Shown: positions 1 through 13,300 of the stretch, piece by piece
How the letters are laid out: each line of letters begins with the position of its first letter
Numbering within the stretch: position 1 is the first letter of the stretch
Assembly: GCA_033964015.1 (NCBI GenBank)
Contig: CM066916.1
Coordinates: 11,820,501 to 11,884,500 of the forward strand
Direction: 5' to 3'
Length of the DNA: 64,000 nucleotides
DNA from: Scolanthus callimorphus
Lineage: Eukaryota; Cnidaria; Anthozoa; Actiniaria; Edwardsiidae
Made by a program: the position numbers and the translations under genes
Notes under the pieces: model-generated
Seen by the model: the letters and a program-made list of their open reading frames with translations, nothing else
The model's database searches: none
Told to the model about the DNA's origin: nothing

Positions 1-57
1 TGTCGAAACCAGTGGTGCAGGAGTTTTAATAGGAGCGGGCCAAAGGGGCCGTTCGTA

Positions 58-168
58 ACACATTTTCTCCTGTATTTTAAATACTGTCCCATAAATTTAC
101 TGTATTTTTGGTTGCTAGAAGGGGGTTCCGGCTCCCCTTGCCCCCCCCCCCCTGGCTACGCCCCTGGA
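58..168. repeat. Short dispersed element, copy related to 43240-43349
   Basis: A CACATTTTCTCCTGTATTTT start, a GGTTGCTAGAAGGGG core and a CTGGCTACGCCCCTGG end are shared with 43240-43349. The end matches the terminal repeats of the family at 42031, 45899 and 57663 (GTAGCYAGG type). Non-coding MITE-like sequence. Confidence 0.6.
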
Positions 169-206
169 AACGTCAGTCACTTCAAACATTCCTTCTGAGG
201 ACTTAC

Positions 207-464
207 TACAGCCGATTGCGTTTGACTGTTTAACCCAAACAGTTCGCACGTTACGTTTGAACGTTTGAACGTTGCGTTGTGAGAGAAAAAGTGAGAAGTT
301 TCTAAGGGCAACCGCCATGTTTATATTCACTGAACAATCAGAGAAGACAGAACTCTTTGGTCCTCCATAGAAACGTCTCGTTCCATCCTAGAAGCGCAAC
401 GTTCCTACGTTCAAACATAACATGCGAACTGTTGGGGTAAAACAGTCAAACGCAATCGGCTGTA
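207..464. mobile_element. MITE with about 70 bp terminal inverted repeats
   Basis: The ends are TACAGCCGATTGCGTTTGAC and its reverse complement; inverted similarity runs on through ACAGTTCGCACGTTA and CGTTTGAACGTT. A partial copy of one arm lies at 35041-35112 between ZRANB1 exons 5 and 6 (intron 5). No coding capacity. Confidence 0.8.
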
Positions 465-1374
465 CATCCCCCTAGGCTTTCACAAAGTCCTGCATCATCC
501 TGCGGTTTTAGAGCTCGCTTAGCGACTCATTTCGTTCCCCTTGGCATGCTTCGCTCGCTTCCAGTATCCTATGAAAGGTCGACTTGGAGCAAGTCTAACA
601 TACACCCGGATGATCGTATAACAAATATTGCTACCTCGACAATTGTAATGAATTGTTACTGAATTGTTACTCAATGTACTTCCCAGGTATTCAAGGGAGT
701 TGAGTGGGTGGAGAGAATTATTTTCACTGATGATGACGTCATTATTGCTGCTTTTTACACGGTAGGCATGCTAGTTAACTGTCAGTCTCGTCCCCAGAGC
801 CTCTCGGTCATGTTTACTGTACGAGGCTCTGGTATAAAAACAAACCGGAAGTGCTAGATTCTAGGACATCCGTATATGGTCATTCGCACATCCTTACATC
901 AGACTTCAAAATGGCGGACGATCATATTAGCCAATCAGAATCATCACATGATCGTGTTCCGCCATAGCCGCCTACTAACCGACAAAACAAAGGAAGCTCT
1001 GGAAACTAGAATGGTTGAAATTATTATCCGAGCGCGAGGAGTTTCGAATTTGTGATCCAGCACCGGAAGTGCGTTTTGTTCCTAAAAGCGCTGAATTAGG
1101 CAATGAGGCTGCGTGTATTCTCGTAGTCAGAAAATAAAACAGAATTAGTATTAGTATTTTTCTTTCCATTTTATTCGTTTTCCCCCTCTTTCTTGTTGTC
1201 AATTCTGGATGGTGTCAACGTTTACAGTCACCTGTGCGAATCCGTGAGGAATTACTATGGAATATCCGTAACATTCCAGTAAATAGGAACGTGAACTGGA
1301 CTAATGCAGACGTTTCTGCAATATCCAGCTAGTAGATGCCCACTTTAGGACTGATAATGTTCTTGTAATCGCAG
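465..1374. other. WDR6 intronic DNA, no exon recognised
   Basis: I found no exon-like sequence with WD character here. It contains a short inverted pair around CCAGAGCCTC and GAGGCTCTGG (about 795-832). The missing upstream WDR6 exon probably lies before base 1. Confidence 0.5.
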
Positions 1375-4300
1375 GCATATTTCATCCTCTGGAGCGTCAA
1401 TAGGAACCAACCGCTGTTCAAAGTAAAGTGTGGTGGCGGGCACAGGGCTTGGGATGTGGCCTTATCAACGATACGAACACCTTCCCAAATGGTGAGTTTT
1501 ATTCCATCGCCAAATGACTTATTGAAAATCAGGGGTGGATTTGAAATGTAAAGAAGGGCGTGGCCTCCCGTACAACTCCCATCTTACCTTGCCTCTTCAC
1601 GCTCTGTTGGGCAGGCCTCACTTGCAACTCCCTTCCCAATCGCGGCAAGATTCACGGCTCTGGGGGAATCGATTTTTTTAAAACGCAGATTCTGGGTTTC
1701 CGGTTTGAAGGTTGTATGAAAGTTCGTTACGTTTTTGACCTACCACGCATGCTCACAAATCGGATTCCCCAGAGCCCCGAATCTTGCCGCCTGCCAAAAG
1801 ATGACGGGCTCTGGGTGCGAGATTGCTCCCTTCCATCTTACATTGCCTCTTCGCGCTCTGTTGCGCATGCCTCCCGTGCAACTCCCTCCCATCTTACCTT
1901 GCCTCTTCGCGCTCTGTTGCGCATGCCTCCCGTGTAACTCCCTTCCATCTTACCTTGCCTCTTCGCGCTCTGTTGCGCATGCCTCCCGTGCAACTCCCTC
2001 CCATCTTACCTTGCCTCTTCGCGCTCTGTTGCGCATGCCTCCCGTGCAACTCCCTCCCATCTTACCTTGCCTCTTCGCGCTCTGTTGCGCATGCCTCCCG
2101 TGCAACTCCCTTTCATCTACCTTGCCTCTTCGCGCTCTGTTGCGCATGCCTTCCGTGCAACTCTCTTCCATCTTACCTTGCCTCTTCGCGCTCTGTTGCG
2201 CATGCCTCCCGTGCAACTCCCTCCCATCTTACCTTGCCTCTTCGCGCTCTGTTGCGCATGCCTCCCGTGCAACTCCCTTCCATCATACCTTGTCTCTTCG
2301 CGCTCTGTTGCGCATGCCTCCCGTGCAACTCCCTTCCATCTTACCTTGCTTCTTCGCGCTCTGTTGCGCATGCCTCCCGTGCAACTCCCTCCCATCTTAC
2401 CTTGCCTCTTCGCGCTCTGTTGCGCATGCCTCCCGTGCGACTCCCTCCCATCTTACATTGCCTCTTCGCGCTCTGTTGCGCATGCCCCCGTGCACTTCCC
2501 TCCCATCTTACCATGCCTGTTTGCGCTCTGTTGCGCATGCCTCCCGTGCAGCTCCCTCCCATCTTATCTTGCCTCTTCGCGCTCTGTTGCGCATGCCTCC
2601 CGTGTAACTCCCTTCCATCTTACCTTGCCTCTTCGCGCTCTGTTGCGCATGCCTCCCGTGCAACTCCCTCCCATCTTACCTTGCCTCTTCGCACTCTGTT
2701 GCGCATGCCTCCCGTGCAACTCCCTTCCATCTTACCTTGCCTCTTCGCGCTCTGTTGCGCATGCCTCCCGTGCAACTCCCTTCCACCTTACCTTGCCTCT
2801 TCGCGCTCTGTTGCGCATGCCTCCCGTGCAACTCCCTTTCATCTACCTTGCCTCTTCGCGCTCTGTTGCGCATGCCTTCCGTGCAACTCTCTTCCATCTT
2901 ACCTTGCCTCTTCGCGCTCTGTTGCGCATGCCTCCCGTGCAACTCCCTCCCATCTTACCTTGCCTCTTCGCGCTCTGTTGCGCATGCCTCCCGTGCAACT
3001 CCCTTCCATCTTACCTTGCCTCTTCGCGCTCTGTTGCGCATGCCTCCCGTGCAACTCCCTTCCATCTTACCTTGCCTCTTTGCGCTCTGTTGCGCATGCC
3101 TCCCGTGCAACTCCCTTCCATCCTACCTTGCCTCTTCGCGCTCTGTTGCGCATGCCTCCCGTGCAACTCCCTTCCATCTTACCTTGCCTCTTCGCGCTCT
3201 GTTGCGCATGCCTCCCGTGCAACTCCCTTCCACCTTACCTTGCCTCTTCGCACTCTGTTGCGCATGCCTCCCGTGCAACTCCCTTTCATCTACCTTGCCT
3301 CTTCGCGCTCTGTTGCGCATGCCTCCCGTGCAACTCCCTCCCATCTTACCTTGCCTCTTCGCGCTCTGTTGCGCATGCCTCCCGTGCAACTCCCTTTCAT
3401 CTACCTTGCCTCTTCGCGCTCTGTTGCGCATGCCTTCCGTGCAACTCTCTTCCATCTTACCTTGCCTCTTCGCGCTCTGTTGCGCATGCCTCCCGTGCAA
3501 CTCCCTCCCATCTTACCTTGCCTCTTCGCGCTCTGTTGCGCATGCCTCCCGTGCAACTCCCTTCCATCATACCTTGTCTCTTCGCGCTCTGTTGCGCATG
3601 CCTCCCGTGCAACTCCCTTCCATCTTACCTTGCTTCTTCGCGCTCTGTTGCGCATGCCTCCCGTGCAACTCCCTCCCATCTTACCTTGCCTCTTCGCGCT
3701 CTGTTGCGCATGCCTCACGTGCGACTCCCTCCCATCTTACATTGCCTCTTCGCGCTCTGTTGCGCATGCCCCCGTGCACTTCCCTCCCATCTTACCATGC
3801 CTGTTTGCGCTCTGTTGCGCATGCCTCCCGTGCAGCTCCCTCCCATCTTATCTTGCCTCTTCGCGCTCTGTTGCGCATGCCTCCCGTGTAACTCCCTTCC
3901 ATCTTACCTTGCCTCTTCGCGCTCTGTTGCGCATGCCTCCCGTGCAACTCCCTCCCATCTTACCTTGCCTCTTCGCACTCTGTTGCGCATGCCTCCCGTG
4001 CAACTCCCTTCCATCTTACCTTGCCTCTTCGCGCTCTGTTGCGCATGCCTCCCGTGCAACTCCCTTCCACCTTACCTTGCCTCTTCGCGCTCTGTTGCGC
4101 ATGCCTCCCGTGCAACTCCCTTTCATCTACCTTGCCTCTTCGCGCTCTGTTGCGCATGCCTTCCGTGCAACTCTCTTCCATCTTACCTTGCCTCTTCGCG
4201 CTCTGTTGCGCATGCCTCCCGTGCAACTCCCTCCCATCTTACCTTGCCTCTTCGCGCTCTGTTGCGCATGCCTCCCGTGCAACTCCCTTCCATCTTACCT

Positions 4301-7300
4301 TGCCTCTTCGCGCTCTGTTGCGCATGCCTCCCGTGCAACTCCCTTCCATCTTACCTTGCCTCTTTGCGCTCTGTTGCGCATGCCTCCCGTGCAACTCCCT
4401 TCCATCCTACCTTGCCTCTTCGCGCTCTGTTGCGCATGCCTCCCGTGCAACTCCCTTCCATCTTACCTTGCCTCTTCGCACTCTGTTGCGCATGCCTCCC
4501 GTGCAACTCCCTTTCATCTACCTTGCCTCTTCGCGCTCTGTTGCGCATGCCTCCCGTGCAACTCCCTCCCATCTTACCTTGCCTCTTCGCGCTCTGTTGC
4601 GCATGCCTCCCGTGCAACTCCCTTTCATCTACCTTGCCTCTTCGCGCTCTGTTGCGCATGCCTTCCGTGCAACTCTCTTCCATCTTACCTTGCCTCTTCG
4701 CGCTCTGTTGCGCATGCCTCCCGTGCAACTCCCTCCCATCTTACCTTGCCTCTTCGCGCTCTGTTGCGCATGCCTCCCGTGCAACTCCCTTCCATCATAC
4801 CTTGTCTCTTCGCGCTCTGTTGCGCATGCCTCCCGTGCAACTCCCTTCCATCTTACCTTGCTTCTTCGCGCTCTGTTGCGCATGCCTCCCGTGCAACTCC
4901 CTCCCATCTTACCTTGCCTCTTCGCGCTCTGTTGCGCATGCCTCACGTGCGACTCCCTCCCATCTTACATTGCCTCTTCGCGCTCTGTTGCGCATGCCCC
5001 CGTGCACTTCCCTCCCATCTTACCATGCCTGTTTGCGCTCTGTTGCGCATGCCTCCCGTGCAGCTCCCTCCCATCTTATCTTGCCTCTTCGCGCTCTGTT
5101 GCGCATGCCTCCCGTGTAACTCCCTTCCATCTTACCTTGCCTCTTCGCGCTCTGTTGCGCATGCCTCCCGTGCAACTCCCTCCCATCTTACCTTGCCTCT
5201 TCGCACTCTGTTGCGCATGCCTCCCGTGCAACTCCCTTCCATCTTACCTTGCCTCTTCGCGCTCTGTTGCGCATGCCTCCCGTGCAACTCCCTTCCACCT
5301 TACCTTGCCTCTTCGCGCTCTGTTGCGCATGCCTCCCGTGCAACTCCCTTTCATCTACCTTGCCTCTTCGCGCTCTGTTGCGCATGCCTTCCGTGCAACT
5401 CTCTTCCATCTTACCTTGCCTCTTCGCGCTCTGTTGCGCATGCCTCCCGTGCAACTCCCTCCCATCTTACCTTGCCTCTTCGCGCTCTGTTGCGCATGCC
5501 TCCCGTGCAACTCCCTTCCATCTTACCTTGCCTCTTCGCGCTCTGTTGCGCATGCCTCCCGTGCAACTCCCTTCCATCTTACCTTGCCTCTTTGCGCTCT
5601 GTTGCGCATGCCTCCCGTGCAACTCCCTTCCATCCTACCTTGCCTCTTCGCGCTCTGTTGCGCATGCCTCCCGTGCAACTCCCTTCCATCTTACCTTGCC
5701 TCTTCGCGCTCTGTTGCGCATGCCTCCCGTGCAACTCCCTTCCACCTTACCTTGCCTCTTCGCACTCTGTTGCGCATGCCTCCCGTGCAACTCCCTTTCA
5801 TCTACCTTGCCTCTTCGCGCTCTGTTGCGCATGCCTCCCGTGCAACTCCCTTTCATCTACCTTGCCTCTTCGCGCTCTGTTGCGCATGCCTCCCGTGCAA
5901 CTCCCTTTCATCTACCTTGCCTCTTCGCGCTCTGTTGCGCATGCCTCCCGTGCAACTCCCTTCCATCTTACCTTGCCTCTTCGCGCTCTGTTGCGCATGC
6001 CTCCCGTGCAACTCCCTTCCATCTTACCTTGCCTCTTCGCGCTCTGTTGCGCATGCCTCCCGTGCAACTCCCTTCCATCTTACCTTGCCTCTTCGCGCTC
6101 TGTTGCGCATGCCTCCCGTGCAACTCCCTTCCATCTTACCTTGCCTCTTTGCGCTCTGTTGCGCATGCCTCCCGTGCAACTCCCTTCCATCCTACCTTGC
6201 CTTTTCGCGCTCTGTTGCGCATGCCTCCCGTGCAACTCCCTTCCATCTTACCTTGCCTCTTCGCGCTCTGTTGCGCATGCCTCCCGTGCAACTCCCTTCC
6301 ATCCTACCTTGCCTCTTCGCGCTCTGTTGCGCATGCCTCCCGTGCAACTCCCTTCCATCCTACCTTGCCTCTTCGCGCTCTGTTGCGCATGCCTCCCGTG
6401 CAACTCCCTTCCATCTTACCTTGCCTCTTCGCGCTCTGTTGCGCATGCCTCCCGTGCAACTCCCTTCCATCTTACCTTGCCTCTTCGCGCTCTGTTGCGC
6501 ATGAGGCCTCGACACTACTTCGCCATTTTGTCCTGTCCTTAGCAAGGACATGGGCTCTCTCCCTCGTAGCCTGCTAGCCGGCTCTCCAGTTTTTCGGATA
6601 TTTGATTATTTTGGCGCGTGGGATTCCTGTAGCCCCCGCGACACTGGAATCCCGCGCCCCCCCAAAAACAAATATCCGAAAAACCCACTGGAGAGCCGAC
6701 TAGCAGGCTATCTCCCGGGCTATCTCCGTCGACTCCAAATGAATCGTTGCGTGATCTGTATTGGGTGGCAACAAGATCTATAAACACCGTTAGCCGATTT
6801 AGTCTATCTAATCGCCAACAGAAAAATCTTGTAACGACTATTAGGAATATCAGTCCCTGCTGTGATTTCGTCTGACAAACACCAATATTAAAACCACACC
6901 TTGTAGGTTCCTGTGTAAGTTACATGTAGATAGTCCTAAGCACTGAATGGATATATGAGGACCATTGCCACGATCACAGGGAACTTTTTTAAAAACCCAT
7001 CCATGGGAAAATCCGAATTTCCCGTGGTATAAGAATGGGAAGTGTTCGGATTTTCCATGGCTATCCACGTTAATTCCAAACACTTCCCATGCAGAAAATC
7101 CTTGTTGCCTTTATTTGGTGGGATAAAAAGATAGATGTAAGAGTCAGTATGTAAGCTTGATATCCTTATTTTTGTGCCTCATGATATACATTCCTCCATT
7201 CATCTTGTAATACAATCTTTCCTTTAGGCTCCAGGAGAAAAGGTAGCACTATTTGCGTACCTCAAGGGAAACAACGTGAATATGTCGAAAGTTGTACTCA

Positions 7301-10300
7301 GGAATCCGTTCAAGACTCCCATACTCAAGGTACTTAATTTGCTAATGATGGTTCTAATCTGTACTTCAAAACTCCCCGTTTAGTAGGTATATCTTTTCAG
7401 GAGTCCATCACCAGGAGTGACCATCTTTCACATTATGGCTGCTAGCCATAACTGTAGAATTTGTATTATTTTTAGCATCCCCGTTAAGTAGGTATATCTT
7501 TTCAGGAGTCCATTACCAGGAATGACCATCTTTCACATTATGGCTGCTAGCCATAACTGTAGAATTTGTATTATTTTTAGCATCAAAACTCTTTTGTGGC
7601 CCTAGCCACGTACCACGTGCCTAGAGAATATGCCAATTTATAGACACTTTTTAAAATAGATTGGTTTCTACCTACAAAACAGGAGCATACATCTCCAATG
7701 TTTTCACAGTGTAACAGCTTTACCCCTGCGCTAGGTAGCTTTGCTTTGCTTGACGAAGGTCCTCATAAGTGTAGGTTTTAAAATAACTAAAAAGTAGCGT
7801 TTTAAAAGAATTAGACTTTTGCGCATGAGCTAATGACGTCATTTGTAGTGTACTTTTCATTTTCCCACGTGTTGTAACCCCCTGCACCTGGCTTTGCACG
7901 GATCAAAGTCCTTACACAGTGTAGGTTTTGAGATGACTAAAAAAGTACAGATCTAAAACAAATAGTTTTTTTGCAAAAATAGGTAACGCCTATAGCGCTG
8001 TTCACGCTGACGTCATCCATTGTTATTAATGTGCCAACCAGAGATCGATTGGTTCACAGAACAAAGGGCGCTATTCAATCTACTGTTGGCACATTAGCAT
8101 TACAATGGCAATGTTGATAAACAGTGAATAGCGCTATATACAGTGGTTTCAATAAAGTTTGTCACCCCAAAGACTAAAGCCTACAAGCTGTCGGCGCCAA
8201 GCATTGTGGGTCATTCGTGCTTTGAATAACAAATATTCTCCATGAGTCAAAAATGCCGCGCGCGATGAGCGAAGTCGACCTTAGACTTAACGTGTTTCCG
8301 AATTCGAGTGAGAGAATTGCACTGGATCTAAAAATGTGCATTCTTTAGAGCGAATGTCTGATAAAAACCGGATGTTCGTTTCCTCGCAACTTTGCAACAT
8401 TGCCGAACAACATTGCAATATTGATGATCAACTTGCTCATTCAGTTTGCAAATGTGTCGAGCAAATTGCTAACTAGCGCCGAACAATTTCCTAGAAGAAA
8501 ATCCACCAAGGTGCTCAGTTTTGCTTAAACATATGTCTTATTTAAAGCAAAATCATACAAATGGTGAAAAACCAATTACAATAGGCTCACCACCAAAAAA
8601 AAAGCGCTTATTCGGTCCCTACTATACTACTCCAATTCGCTGTTACCTTCCTTCCCCTAGATGGACGCTCCTAGGTAATGAGCTCCTGCTTCAGACGACC
8701 CCTATTTAGGTTGACAAATTATTTCTTTGATTAGAAAACCGAAGGGTGGCATTTGTTTGAAATGAGATTCTAGAAAAAAACACTTATATTACTGTGTTGG
8801 CGAGAGACTCAGCCAACACTCCTAGGAATGGACTCTTGATGTTGTACATTTCAGGAGGCGTTTCACGGACGAGAAGCCACGTGTTTATGCTACGTCGGTA
8901 TGACATCATCGCTTCGATCAGGTAAACACGAAAGTACTGATACTGAAAGTATGATAACAAACATTAAGTCTTCTGAAGGGTTAAAAATTAGTCACCTAGT
9001 ACAGACCCCTGCCCAGTCGCTGTAGTGACGCGCAATGGGTTGTGAGACGAGTAGCGAGACATGCAATGGCCGGTGGACAGGGGGTTGTGTCTATCCTGAA
9101 TCTTAGCCACCCTTTACCGCGGGATTTTCGTATCCATTACGTAATCACAGTCAAGTAAAAACTGTTATTTTTTTTACGTTTCCAAGACAACGCACGCCCT
9201 TTTCGACATTTTTGGCGCCTGGTTGTCTGGTTTTGGAGTTTTCGCGTGCTTTTTTGTTTGGGGGAGCGTGCGTTGTCATGGAAATCGTTCGCCTGTGCGT
9301 CTTACTGAGAAACGCAACCAATCAGATCCTACTGACCGATTTCTGGTCAGTAATTACGTAATGGTTGAGGAAATCTCGAGGTAAATTCAGACGTCTCCTC
9401 TCGCAAAGTGACACGTACGATCGAGAGCTAAGGGACGGATGAACTTCAGCCTCAAGTGGGTCCACGTCTAACTGTTACTAAGTTTCGGTTATTATCATAT
9501 TAGAGTGTTCATGTCATTATGTTGTATTTTGTCCAGCAGATGAACAGCGCCACGTGTTTGTTACCGGAAGTGAGGACACTACAATTAACTTGATGACACG
9601 TATCCTTAGCAACTGTCAGTCATGCGCTGTTAAGCCAATAACTAGAGTACAACAATATAAGCTACACATATTCACCGCAATAAACTTAGCAACTGTCAAT
9701 CATGCGCTGTTCAGCCAATAACGAGTACAACAATATAAGCTACACATATTCACCGCAATAAACTTAGCAACTGTCAATCATGCGCTGTTCAGCCAATAAC
9801 CTACTAGAATCCAACAATATAAGCTACACAAATTCACCGCAATAGAGCGCATTTCGCATGACTGTCGTGAAAGTAATTACACCAATTCTGAATAAAACCT
9901 ATAGGAGTAATTACAAAGTAATTGCGAATTACTCACGACAGTCATCTGAATCCATCTGAATCCGCTCTAAACTTAGCAACCGTCAATATGTACTGTTCAG
10001 CCAATAAGCTACTAGGTTTCCGTATCCTTGACTACGACTCTCAGATGACCCTCGGACTGGTCACATTAGCAGGATATTTACAGCTCAGGGTCATATATCG
10101 AGTGTGCGGGCCCTTGCCATCAGCAGATCAGCCAGAAAAACTTCACATGTTCTCACGCCTTACAGACGTGACATCACTGGGAGCTGTCACGCGTCCACCA
10201 CTAACCGTCACGCAATGGCAAGTAACCCTAACGTGACGTCACGTGGTGTTCAATCAAGCGATTCCTATCTCATGTTCTCTGGTGGCGGTCGTGCGTCACT

Positions 10301-13300
10301 GAAATGTTGGCGTATCGACCTATCCGCGTTAAGAACTGGAGATTGCCATGGCAACAACATGACGTCATCTCCCGTGACCTATCTCGCGGAATACTCACCT
10401 CGATTGAGTAAGCACAGGAGGCGCCGTCGTAAGAAAAATGAACACCTGTATTCTGAGATACGGTTCATGGCTTTGACGGCATTCTCATTGAGTGACGTCA
10501 TTACTGATGATGGGGTGATTGACAGGTGTCAATCACTTCATGGTGTTGCTGCCGCGTGCTCTGATGGGTTTGTCAGGTGAGTTTTCACTCTGTGAGTCTT
10601 AAGTCATCCTTTTTTCAATGTGCTATTCGAGCACAAAAACGGCGCGCACTAGAATCCAGCGTGCGCCGCACACGGCTGTGGCTCTGCTACGTGTTTCACT
10701 AAATATATCCCGAGAGTCAGCTACACTGATTTATCGCGCTTTCCAGCACGTGTACACATGAACATTGCTTGATGTTTTACAGCTGCCAATTGGAACTTCC
10801 CTTTTGGCTGCGCCCGCCCGCGCATTTCTGGCGACGATCCAGCGCGCGTGCCTCAGGGACGTTTGTAGTTCAAATTAGTTGTGCTATGATTTCCATTGTC
10901 GTCTTTCAGGTTGTTTGTGTTCGACGAGGCAGCTTCCTATTTCTCCTTGCTCGCCCAGTCTACTTATCTAACACGATGTGCCTTATCCATCCGTCACGTG
11001 ATTCACCCTGACGAGGCACGTGGACATCACGTGTTCGTCTTCTGTGGTGACACTGCTGGCCGGATATCGGTGTGGGACGTCACGCGACACATAAGAGAGT
11101 TTGCTAAACCTGCCGACCAGGATGATGATGATGATAATGATGATGATGAGACGGGGAAACTCGAAGAGTACGCGCGGTGGATTGATTACGGTATGACAGC
11201 CGATGGTGACGACGATCTGGGTGGCGATCAAGATAAAGCCGATATCACTCAGATCGCTGAGGACTCTACAGTTCACGAACGTGGAACTTCATCAGTGGTG
11301 CAAAAGCATGGAGACATATCTCTCAGTGTTAAAGATACGGAGGAGGACCGCACTCTCTTAAAATCTTCCCCTTGCGAAAGCACGTCTCTAAAATGCGACT
11401 TAGCAAGTGAGGAACCACGCGATCAATCCGCTATTTCAACAAGCGAGGAGGGCGGGCGACTCACAAGTGACCAGCCTAGTGACCAGTCTAGTTTCTCGTG
11501 TATATCACTTGCACAAGACACGCTGGGGTCCCCTCTTTGCGTCCTCAAGACTCATCAGTCAGGAGTTAACGACATCTCCATCAAAAAAGGTTTGTTAAGC
11601 TTTAGTCCGACTGTATCGGACACAACCATTTTTAATAGCCTACACTGGTCCCAGTGTGTGAAGTTTCAGTGTTTTCTAACCAAGTTGGATTTCGTTGTTT
11701 CGGTGGTAGTTCGCTCTTGTCCTGTTCGGTTTCTTGTTGAAACGTCACCCTGGGGACACCTACTATGATTTCCAGCTCTATCAAAAAATAGGCGGAGCGT
11801 AAATAACTAAATCAATGTGGTGGTGGTGCTGGTGTCATTTACATGCGCGCGCGCCGGTCCTTTCGCGCTAGAGTTCCAGAGGAGAAGAGGAAAGGACCAT
11901 GGCACGCGAGGATGTATCACGTGAAATTTTGGTTTCAATCCAGCAGTCCCACCCGCATACACTTTGTTTTATAGGAGCCGCCTATTTCACACAACGTTCT
12001 AGTCGGAGCGCTTCCGTCTAGTTGCGACTAGTTGCGCAAGAAATATAGCACTTGCAGGCTGTAGTGTTAATTGTTCTTTTTTATTGTCCTTTTTTCCTTT
12101 TTTTCTCGTTGTAACCCCGTGTCCTCCCTTCTTCGCACAGGTTCAGACCATTATGTGTTGTGCAGCGGAGGCGACGACAGTGCTATTTACGTCTGTCATT
12201 TCACTCTCTCCGCACGTGGACTGCACGTGATCAAGGCGATCTCTCTACCGTCCGCCCACACGTCATCAGTAACAGGTAACACGGCTTCAGATGATTGCCG
12301 AAAATTATCTGTATCTGCGCTTACTTTGCATTCTTTTCTGTCAACCAGTTTGAACTAAACGCGCAGGTGTTAAAGGGGAACTCGCACGCTTACCTGACAA
12401 GCAAATAATTCAAATCGCAATCCATTTCCATCGCCTTGATATTAGATACAAACACTATAGATTTGTATTGATTTGACAGTTAAAAGGTCATTTAACAAAC
12501 CTGGACTGTTATTTTGGTTATTCCCGGTAAACTTAAATTTATTTTTTGTGATTAGAATTAGACTTATTTTTTGACAGGCTGTACGAAAATTAAGCGTGCG
12601 AGTGCCCCTTTAAAGGGAGCCTGTCATGATACGCGCACATGCTCCAGGAGCGATCACTGAATTATCAGCAAAACTAATATAACGACAATCAGATAACTAT
12701 TTAAGAATATATAAAGCTAACTAGCATGGTCGGATGGATTGAAATTGCCCAATTGCCCAATAAGGTACTGATACATTTCTCTGTATAGGTGTGGCGGTAC
12801 TGGATGATCGACACTTGACGTCTGTATCAACAGATCAAAGAGTGAAAATCTGGGAAGTTTCTGAGTCACAAGAGGTAAGCTCAGCGATACGAGTGCGGGT
12901 ACTAAGATTTTTAACGCATAAAACGTGCCCGCGCACTTAACTCCTCAAGAGTAGGTGAGGCCTGTCCTCATTGGTTGATTTTGTACGTATGGCTATGCGC
13001 AGAACGTCCCTTCCCTCATTCTCGAACGCAGAGCTCCCCAGCTAGCTCGTCACCAATCCAAAAGAAATGAGGGCTCTGGGAACGAGATTGGCTCGTCACC
13101 GGGGGAGGCTCTGGTGACAGCCATTGACGCATGCATTTGATACAGAACCGTTGAGAGAAACAACTTTCTGCGCATGCCCCAATGTTCAAAATCAGCGACA
13201 ACCTCGTCCCCAGGGTCTTGTGGGTAATTTTCAAGATGGCGGTTGTCGAGCGCAAGACCCTGGGGGAGGCTGAGTCACATGACCACTGTTTGAGGACATG

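Noticed and set aside
1820..6505. CRISPR array
   Set aside because: Units are contiguous 56-mers without unique spacers, in eukaryotic intron DNA; a minisatellite.
1950..6551. Reverse-strand Arg/Gly-rich frames in the minisatellite
   Set aside because: Antisense reading of the same repeat; lengths are set by the 168 bp stop spacing.
1823..6577. Very long plus-strand frames (up to about 1490 codons) of repeated Cys/Leu/Pro/Ser-rich text
   Set aside because: They are products of a stop-free 56 bp minisatellite read in three frames, lie in an intron between in-phase WDR6 exons, and overlap each other.
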